Of a DNA stretch of 5,528 nt, positions 1 to 4,446 are shown in pieces; the first letter of the stretch is position 1; each line of letters begins with the position of its first letter. The DNA comes from Acidimicrobiia bacterium UBA6912. Its GTDB lineage: Bacteria; Actinomycetota; Acidimicrobiia; Spongiisociales; UBA5794. Where the stretch lies: assembly GCA_002450985.1 (NCBI GenBank), contig DKBA01000294.1, positions 5,065 through 10,592 on the forward strand, given 5' to 3'. A program made the translations under genes and the position numbers. The notes beneath the pieces were generated by a model, which ran no database searches, was not told where the DNA came from, and saw only the letters and a list, made by a program, of their open reading frames with translations.

Positions 1-5
1 GGGGC

Positions 6-761
6 TCACAGGGCGGTCTTCGGTGGCGATGCCCCATCTTCCCACGGCGCCCCGGCCGTCGCGTACAGACTGCGCACCTCCTCCAGAGTGAGGCTGCGAG
101 AGGCGCCGGGCGCCAACCCCGGATCGCGCAGCGGCCCGATCGCGGTCCGCACGAGCCGCACGACGGGGTGCCCCACCGCCTCGCACATGCGGCGCACCTC
201 ACGTTTGCGGCCCTCCCCCATCACGATCTCGAGCATGGTGCGGTCCGGGCGGCGGTCGATGATGCGCACCCGCAGCGCCGCCGCCGCGCCGTCCTCCAAT
301 TCGACGCCCGTGGCGAGGTCTCGCGCCGCCGCGTCGCTCACCCGCCCCTCCACCAGCGCCGTGTACGTCTTCTCCACGCCAAACCGCGGATGGGTGAGCC
401 GGTAGGCGAGGTCGCCGTCATTGGTGAGCAGCAGGAGCCCTTCGCTGTCGGCATCGAGGCGGCCGACCGGGTAGACCCGCTCGGGAACGTCGACGAGGTC
501 GACGACGGCGCGCCGGCCCTGCGGGTCGGAGGCCGTCGACACGACGCCCGCCGGCTTGTAGAGGACCAGGTAAACCAGCCCGGGACGCACCGGGAGCGGG
601 ATGCCGTCGATCACGATCGATGCCGTCTCCGGGTCCACACGTTGCCCGATCGTGGCCGGCTCGCCGTCGACCGTGACCCGGCCCCGCGCGACGAGCTCCT
701 CGGCGCGCCGCCGCGAGGCGAATCCGGAGCGGGCGATGACCTTGTGGATGCGGTCGGTCAT
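6..761 (-). CDS. rluB: RluB/RsuA-family 23S rRNA pseudouridine synthase
   Basis: This 251-residue protein isomerises a specific uridine of rRNA to pseudouridine; RluB of E. coli modifies U2605 of 23S rRNA. An S4 RNA-binding domain is visible at about residues 3-50 (HKVIARSGFASRRRAEELV, then VTVDG). The catalytic domain follows, with VGRLDADSEGLLLLTNDGDL at 99-118 carrying the expected catalytic Asp103, and the family C-terminal signature GRKREVRRMCEAVGHPV at 184-200. Length is normal for the family. The ATG overlaps the scpB stop as ATGA. A GGAGG lies only 1 nt before the ATG, too close to act as a normal ribosome binding site, so translational coupling to scpB is likely. The reading frame stays open far upstream inside scpB, but the S4 domain fixes this start. 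An scpA-scpB-rluB order is common in Gram-positive bacteria. RsuA/RluE/RluF specificity cannot be excluded from sequence alone; RluB is favoured by context. Confidence 0.93.
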   Translation of the reverse strand: MTDRIHKVIARSGFASRRRAEELVARGRVTVDGEPATIGQRVDPETASIVIDGIPLPVRPGLVYLVLYKPAGVVSTASDPQGRRAVVDLVDVPERVYPVGRLDADSEGLLLLTNDGDLAYRLTHPRFGVEKTYTALVEGRVSDAAARDLATGVELEDGAAAALRVRIIDRRPDRTMLEIVMGEGRKREVRRMCEAVGHPVVRLVRTAIGPLRDPGLAPGASRSLTLEEVRSLYATAGAPWEDGASPPKTAL

Positions 762-1315
762 CCCTCCGGCCGGAAGGGCCGCTCCAAGGCATCGACCACA
801 TCCGCGGGCGGCACGTGATCGGCGAGCGGCGGCAGCGCATCGAGACCGTCGACACCGAGCTTCTCGAGGAAGAGCTCGGTGGTGCCGTACAGCACCGCCT
901 GACCGGGCCCGCCTGCCCTCCCGACCTCCATGACCAGGCCTCGCCGCTCCAGCGTCTGCAACGCCCGCTCGGAGTCGACGCCGCGGATCTCGGTGACCTG
1001 GCCCCGAGAGACGGGCTGCTTGTAGGCGACCACCGCAAGCGTCTCGAGTGCCGCTGCGCTGAGCCGGGTGGCGCGCTCCGTGGCGGCGAACCGCTCCAGG
1101 TACGGGTGCGCCTCTGGCCGGCTGTAGAGCCGCCAGCCCCCGGCGACCCGGCGCAGCACGATGCCCCTCCCCGTGGCCTCGAGGTCGACGCTGAGCTCCT
1201 CCAGCTCGGTCTCGATCTGGTCCTTGGGAAGCTCGAGCAACTCGGCGAGCTCGCCGGTGCGGACCGGCGACTCGGCGACGAAGAGGATCGCTTCGAGCAC
1301 GGCTCGGGTCTCCAT
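758..1315 (-). CDS. scpB: Segregation and condensation protein B
   Basis: ScpB is a dimeric winged-helix protein that binds the central part of the kleisin ScpA and, with SMC, forms the condensin complex that compacts and segregates the chromosome. The 185-residue product has two predicted winged-helix domains: about 3-75 (AVLEAILFVAESPV, then GWRLYSRPE) and about 83-155. The second holds the family hallmark ALETLAVVAYKQPVSRGQVT at 89-108 followed by EIRGV, and LYGTTELFLEKLGV at 142-155. Length fits the family. The ATG lies 2 nt after the scpA stop, with a GGAG Shine-Dalgarno (1324-1327) 8 nt upstream inside the end of scpA. The frame remains open 36 codons further upstream with no conserved sequence, so that extension is rejected. 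The stop overlaps the rluB start. The C-terminal tail after residue 160 is short and unremarkable. Confidence 0.95.
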   Translation of the reverse strand: METRAVLEAILFVAESPVRTGELAELLELPKDQIETELEELSVDLEATGRGIVLRRVAGGWRLYSRPEAHPYLERFAATERATRLSAAALETLAVVAYKQPVSRGQVTEIRGVDSERALQTLERRGLVMEVGRAGGPGQAVLYGTTELFLEKLGVDGLDALPPLADHVPPADVVDALERPFRPEG

Positions 1316-1317
1316 GA

Positions 1318-2082
1318 TCACCACTCCGATTCGGTGAGGTCGAAGGCTGCATCCTCGCCCGAACGGCGGCGGACCTCGATCGCCGCCCCGGGCGTCTCCT
1401 GGTCGAGCTTCACGATCCCCCATCGCGCCAGCTCGAGCAGGGCGAGAAAGTAGGCGATCACCTCGAGCGACCTGGTGCAGTGAGCAACGAGCTCGTCGAA
1501 CTCGGCGATGGCGTCGGCGTGGAGCCGGTCGCGCAGATCGGCGATCGCATCCTCGACCGATGGGAGGTCGAGCTCGAGGTGGTCGAGATCGGGCTCTTCC
1601 GGGCTGCGCTGCAGCGCTCGCTCCCCGATGAGCGCCAGCTGGGCCGGGGTGACGCCGAGGTGCAACTCGGGCGGGGCGGGGGTCAGGTCGGGATCGAGTC
1701 CGGCGAGGCGCGGCACATAGCGGGCGTGGCCCTCCATGCGGTGGGCGAGCACGGCGGCGACGTCCTTGAACGTGAGGCAGGCGAGGAGGCGGGACAACAG
1801 GCGGTCTCGCTCCTCGGCAAGGGCGAGCTCCTCGTCGAGATCGATCTCGCCGTCGCCGGGCAAGAGATGCCTCGCCTTGAGCTGGATGAGCGTCGCGGCG
1901 ATGAGGAGGAACTCCGAGGTGACCTCGATGTCCAGGTCGCGCATGGCATCCAGGTAGGCGAGGTACTCGGTGACGAGGGCACCGAGGCTCAGCTCCGTGA
2001 TGTCCACCTGATGGGACGTGATGAGCTGGAGCAGCAGATCGAGCGGGCCTTCGAATACCCGCGTCTTCACCTCGTAGCTCAT
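1318..2082 (-). CDS. scpA: Segregation and condensation protein A (kleisin)
   Basis: ScpA is the kleisin subunit that bridges the heads of the SMC dimer and recruits ScpB. The 254-residue product has the typical N-terminal SMC-neck binding region: FEGPLDLLLQLI at 10-21, VDITELSL at 26-33, and EVTSEFLLIAATLIQLKARH at 53-72 followed by LLP. A charged, proline-containing, variable middle at about 75-175 would include the ScpB-binding segment. The C-terminal winged helix that contacts the SMC head ends with EVIAYFLALLELARWGIVKL at 207-226 and DQE. Length is normal. The ATG has a GAGG motif (2090-2093) 7 nt upstream. It is separated from the HD gene by 63 nt, the longest gap in the window and the only place where an internal promoter for scpAB-rluB could sit. 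The parA homologue that often precedes scpA in actinobacteria is not here. Confidence 0.95.
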   Translation of the reverse strand: MSYEVKTRVFEGPLDLLLQLITSHQVDITELSLGALVTEYLAYLDAMRDLDIEVTSEFLLIAATLIQLKARHLLPGDGEIDLDEELALAEERDRLLSRLLACLTFKDVAAVLAHRMEGHARYVPRLAGLDPDLTPAPPELHLGVTPAQLALIGERALQRSPEEPDLDHLELDLPSVEDAIADLRDRLHADAIAEFDELVAHCTRSLEVIAYFLALLELARWGIVKLDQETPGAAIEVRRRSGEDAAFDLTESEW

Positions 2083-2145
2083 CGCGTTGCCTCGCCGCCG
2101 GACATGGCCTTCATCGTAGGGACCGCCCCGGCGGACACCGTGGAT
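2083..2145 (-). other. 63-nt intergenic gap before scpA
   Basis: This is the longest non-coding stretch in the window, between the HD stop and the scpA ATG. It holds the scpA GAGG ribosome binding site (2090-2093), a weak G+C-rich inverted repeat reading CCGCCGGGGCGG on the minus strand, and a possible 11-codon leader frame ending on the scpA start codon. No T-run follows the repeat, so it is not a convincing intrinsic terminator, and I see no clear -10/-35 pair. Confidence 0.5.
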
Positions 2146-2598
2146 TCACACGTGATCTGCCTCGAGGAGGATCCGCCACAGGGCGGGGTCGTTGCCGCCC
2201 GGGTCGGGGTCCGGATGGCGCCGGGCAAAGTCGATGGCCAGCGGCTCGGCCCCCGCGGTGGCGAGGAGATCGGCCCCGAGCGGGCCGTGATTCCGGTACG
2301 CGGCATACCGTCCCCGCAACGGGACCCGGAGGGCGTCGAGCACGGTGGCGACGCTCCTCCCGACGGCACCGAGCTCGACCAGTCCCTTGCCGACGTCGTG
2401 GAGCAGGGCGGCCCTCAGCACCAGGCGATCTTCGGCGTGCTGCGCCGCACGGCGCATCGTGTCGTAGGCGTGTCGCTGATCGGCAGGCGTCTGGGCCCAG
2501 AACAGCGGGCGCTCGGCGGCCATCAGGTGGCCGGCCACCGTCTGTTGCTCGGCGGGCGACAGCGGGCGGGCGCGCACGAATCCGAAGAAGCGACGCAC
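2146..2598 (-). CDS. Small HD-domain protein, putative metal-dependent phosphohydrolase
   Basis: This is a protein of about 150 residues consisting essentially of one HD domain, the fold of metal-dependent phosphohydrolases acting on nucleotides, cyclic dinucleotides or ppGpp. Candidate metal ligands, numbered from the GTG at 2598, are His43 (QRHAYD), His67-Asp68 (AALLHDVGKG), His104 (YRNHGPLGADLL) and Asp148 (LLEADHV), giving the H...HD...H...D pattern. The N-terminal RRFFGF followed by SPAEQQ resembles an actinobacterial HD family recalled from genomes, usually annotated only as HD-domain protein. Substrate is unknown. The start is uncertain: GTG 2598 is the first canonical codon after the DksA-like gene's stop but has no ribosome binding site. 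A CTG at 2622 would add eight residues (starting LAFPLVHL) and has GAGG 8 nt upstream. The open frame continuing to 3012 inside the DksA-like gene is a shadow. It lies 34 nt (or 10 nt with the CTG start) after the DksA-like stop, so co-translation is likely. Confidence 0.8.
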   Translation of the reverse strand: MRRFFGFVRARPLSPAEQQTVAGHLMAAERPLFWAQTPADQRHAYDTMRRAAQHAEDRLVLRAALLHDVGKGLVELGAVGRSVATVLDALRVPLRGRYAAYRNHGPLGADLLATAGAEPLAIDFARRHPDPDPGGNDPALWRILLEADHV

Positions 2599-2630
2599 CA
2601 GGTGGACGAGCGGGAAGGCCAGGCGCCCGA

Positions 2631-2634
2631 CCTC
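2631..2634 (-). promoter_or_regulatory. Possible ribosome binding site for a CTG start of the HD gene
   Basis: The minus strand reads GAGG, overlapping the TGA stop of the DksA-like gene, 8 nt before an in-frame CTG at 2622-2620. The canonical GTG at 2598 has no purine-rich sequence upstream, so this motif argues for the longer HD protein. The evidence is motif and spacing only. Confidence 0.35.
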
Positions 2635-2971
2635 AGCGTTTGCGCTTGCAGTCCACGCAGAAGCGCGACGTGGGGCGAAACTCCATGCGTGCCGCACCGA
2701 TCTCCCTGCCGCAGGACTCGCAGCGTCCGTACGTGCCGTCCTTGACGCGAGCGAGAGCCTGGTCGACGTCGGCCAGCATGCCGCGGAGGTTGTCGACGAT
2801 GCCGAGTACCTCGGTCCGCTCCGCCGTGGTGGCCGCAGCGTCGGCGAACCCGTCGCCATACTCGACGTCGCCCGTGAGCTCACCGGCTTCGTTGGCGCCC
2901 AGTTCGGCGAGTTGGCGCACGAGCTTCTCGCGTTCACTCGTGAGAACGGCGGTGGCTGCGTCGAAGTCCAA
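2633..2971 (-). CDS. TraR/DksA-family C4 zinc-finger protein
   Basis: This 112-residue member of the DksA/TraR family has a predicted N-terminal helical hairpin (about 3-75) and a C-terminal zinc finger. The zinc finger is complete: Cys84, Cys87, Cys105 and Cys108 in CX2C-X17-CX2C spacing (CESC, then CVDC), preceded by the typical DGTYGRCE. Classical DksA binds the RNA polymerase secondary channel and works with ppGpp. Its coiled-coil tip carries two Asp as DxxDxA. The corresponding stretch here, YGDGFADAA at 38-46, has Asp40 and Asp44, a different spacing, so DksA-like activity is not assured. Actinobacterial members are often small and of unknown role. The start is TTG, chosen because GAGGAG (2981-2986) sits 9 nt upstream and the product begins MDFDAA without extra sequence. 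It starts 33 nt after the xerD stop. The rich acidic content fits a secondary-channel factor, but that role is inferred. Confidence 0.88.
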   Translation of the reverse strand: MDFDAATAVLTSEREKLVRQLAELGANEAGELTGDVEYGDGFADAAATTAERTEVLGIVDNLRGMLADVDQALARVKDGTYGRCESCGREIGAARMEFRPTSRFCVDCKRKR

Positions 2972-2980
2972 AATGGATCA

Positions 2981-2986
2981 CTCCTC
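2981..2986 (-). promoter_or_regulatory. Shine-Dalgarno of the DksA-like gene
   Basis: On the minus strand this reads GAGGAG, followed by 9 nt and then TTG (2971-2969). It is the strongest ribosome binding site in the window and decides the TTG start, since no ATG or GTG is available at the conserved N-terminus. It lies in the 33-nt gap after xerD. Confidence 0.75.
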
Positions 2987-3004
2987 GAAGGCGTACGGGC
3001 TTCG

Positions 3005-3904
3005 TCAACCACTCCTGGGATGGGAGGTGACGAAGACCTCGTACAGATGCTGCGGGCTCACCCGCGTGTAGATCTGCGTCGTGGAGATACTAGCGTGCCC
3101 GAGCATCTCCTGGACCGACCTGAGGTCGGCACCACCTTCCACCATATGGGTCGCCGCCGAGTGACGCAAGACGTGTGGCGACACCCGCCGGGGATCGAGT
3201 CCCGCCCGAACGGCGTGGCGGCGGACGATGGTGAAGACACCCTGGCGCGTCAGCTTGCCCCCGCGTGCGTTGAGGAAGAGCCATCCCGGGTCGCGGCCGC
3301 CGGCCTTGAGATCGAGCCGGACCGGAAGGTAGCGATGGATCGCCTCGACCGCGTAGCCACCGAGTGGGACGTACCGCTGCTTGGCGCCCTTGCCGGTGAC
3401 GAGTGCCGTCTTGCCGTCGAGGTCCACGTCCTCCACCTGGATGCCGACCACCTCGGCGACCCTGGCTCCCGTCGCATACATGAACTCGAGCAGTGCGCAG
3501 TCGCGGGAGCCGAGCGGCGTGGCCGGGTCGGGGGCGGCGAGGAGCGCAAGCACCTCGTCGACGGTGAGGGCCTTCGGCAGCGAGGTCGTGCGGCGCGGGG
3601 GCTCCACCCGCACCGTCGGGTCGTGGCCCGCCATCTCCTCGGCAACGGCGAAGCGGTGCAGGCCGCGCACCGCGGCGAGCTTGCGTGACACGGTGGCATC
3701 CGCGATCTCGGCGGCGGCCAGCGCGGTGAGAAAACCCCCGACCTCCTCCGCCGTGACCTCCGCCACACTGCCCAGCCCGCGTTCGGCGAGGAACGCCGCG
3801 TACTGCCCGAGATCGCGTCGGTAGGCGGCCACCGTGTTGGGCGACAGGCCCCGTTCCGATCGGAGCGATGCGAGGTACTCCTCGATCGCCGACTCGATGG
3901 TCAC
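3005..3904 (-). CDS. xerD: Site-specific tyrosine recombinase XerD
   Basis: XerD acts with XerC, or alone in some lineages, at the dif site near the terminus to resolve chromosome dimers at division. The 299-residue product has an N-terminal SAM-like core-binding domain (about 2-90: SAIEEYLASLRSERGLSPNT at 5-24, then AAYRRDL) and a catalytic domain from about 110. The whole catalytic set is present: Arg148 (ATGARVAE), Lys172 (GKGAKQR), His244 and Arg247 (SPHVLRHS), His270 (LGHASI) and nucleophile Tyr279 (QIYTRV). These positions match those I recall for E. coli XerD (298 residues), which supports XerD over XerC. The GTG start overlaps the upstream Nudix stop as GTGA. No Shine-Dalgarno is visible, so translation is probably coupled. 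An upstream open extension to 4060 lies in the Nudix gene and is not conserved. In actinobacteria xerD commonly follows pyrG and the Nudix gene, so this is the housekeeping recombinase, not a phage integrase. Confidence 0.95.
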   Translation of the reverse strand: MTIESAIEEYLASLRSERGLSPNTVAAYRRDLGQYAAFLAERGLGSVAEVTAEEVGGFLTALAAAEIADATVSRKLAAVRGLHRFAVAEEMAGHDPTVRVEPPRRTTSLPKALTVDEVLALLAAPDPATPLGSRDCALLEFMYATGARVAEVVGIQVEDVDLDGKTALVTGKGAKQRYVPLGGYAVEAIHRYLPVRLDLKAGGRDPGWLFLNARGGKLTRQGVFTIVRRHAVRAGLDPRRVSPHVLRHSAATHMVEGGADLRSVQEMLGHASISTTQIYTRVSPQHLYEVFVTSHPRSG

Positions 3905-4446
3905 GACAACGAACGGAGGTAGGCCAGCAAGCCCACCAGCGTCTTGGCGTCGGCGACGTCCCCGGCGGCGATGAGCGCGGGGAGGTCGTCGACCGGCACG
4001 TGCACGATCTCGGCCGCCTGCTCCTCGGGCCCATGGGGGTGCATCGGGGTGGCGATGCACCCGGTGGCGACGTACACCCGCATGTACTCGTCGGTGAAGC
4101 CGGGGCCGGTGAAGAACGTGGCGAGCGGCTCGAGCGAACCCGGGCGGTACCCGATCTCCTCCTCGAGCTCCCGAGCGGCCGCCGCTTCGGGATCCTCACC
4201 CGGCACGTCGAGCTTCCCCGCGGGCAGCTCGAGGAGGGCGGCGTCGACGGGCGCCCGGTATTGGCGGATCAGGACGACCGCACCGTCGACGACCGGTACG
4301 ACGGCCACCGCTCCGGGATGGCGCACCACCTCGCGCTGGAAGACGGAGCCGTCGGGTCCGGAGACGTGGAGCCGGTCGAGCCGCAGGAAGGCGGAATGGG
4401 CGATGGTACGCGCCCCGACGATGCGAAAGCCGTCGCGGCGAATCAG
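3901..4446 (-). CDS. Nudix hydrolase, ADP-ribose pyrophosphatase-like
   Basis: This is predicted to hydrolyse ADP-ribose or a related nucleoside diphosphate sugar to AMP plus a sugar phosphate in the cytoplasm. Numbered from a CTG at 4446 it has 181 residues, close to the ADPRase family length. The Nudix box lies at 77-100, ending REUxEExGU (RELEEEIGY, Arg92 to Tyr100) with Glu84 in front. The preceding spacing is G-x6-E rather than G-x5-E, a one-residue insertion (GKLDVPGE) that I recall in actinobacterial ADPRases. Further family marks are REVVRHPGAVAVV, VVLIRQYR, LLELPAGK and TGPGFTDEYMR (113-123). Residues 7-39 (FRIVGARTIA..., DGSVFQRE) match the conserved family N-terminus, yet no ATG, GTG or TTG is in frame before 4332. 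CTG 4446, overlapping the pyrG stop as CTGA with GAGG 7 nt upstream, is the best start; ATT 4443 is an alternative, and GTG at 4332 or 4329 would remove the first strands. Its stop overlaps xerD. Confidence 0.9.
   Translation of the reverse strand: MIRRDGFRIVGARTIAHSAFLRLDRLHVSGPDGSVFQREVVRHPGAVAVVPVVDGAVVLIRQYRAPVDAALLELPAGKLDVPGEDPEAAAARELEEEIGYRPGSLEPLATFFTGPGFTDEYMRVYVATGCIATPMHPHGPEEQAAEIVHVPVDDLPALIAAGDVADAKTLVGLLAYLRSLS

Noticed and set aside
762..1352. Upstream extension of the rluB frame through scpB.
   Set aside because: The Arg/Ala/Gly-rich extension is the out-of-frame reading of scpB; the S4 domain begins right after the ATG at 761.
2118..2133. Inverted repeat (CCGCCGGGGCGG on the minus strand) in the gap before scpA as a terminator.
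   Set aside because: The stem is only 4-5 bp with a tiny loop and is not followed by a T-run; such palindromes are frequent in G+C-rich DNA.
1480..2745. A 421-codon open frame on the plus strand opposite scpA and the HD gene.
   Set aside because: It lies antisense to strongly recognised proteins, has no recognisable domain, and its composition (runs of Glu, Gly, Val) is what the complement of G+C-rich codons yields.
2623..3012. Upstream extension of the HD frame through the DksA-like gene.
   Set aside because: The Ser/Arg/Thr/Pro-rich sequence is the shadow frame of the zinc-finger protein, whose four cysteines and ribosome binding site prove its own frame.
3005..3904. Tyrosine recombinase as a sign of a mobile element or integron.
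   Set aside because: Length, residue numbering and the pyrG-Nudix neighbourhood fit housekeeping XerD; no attachment repeats, tRNA or cargo genes are present.
3905..4060. Upstream extension of XerD into the Nudix gene.
   Set aside because: The extra residues are Arg/Pro/Gly-rich and unlike Xer proteins; the GTG at 3904 gives the expected length and catalytic numbering.
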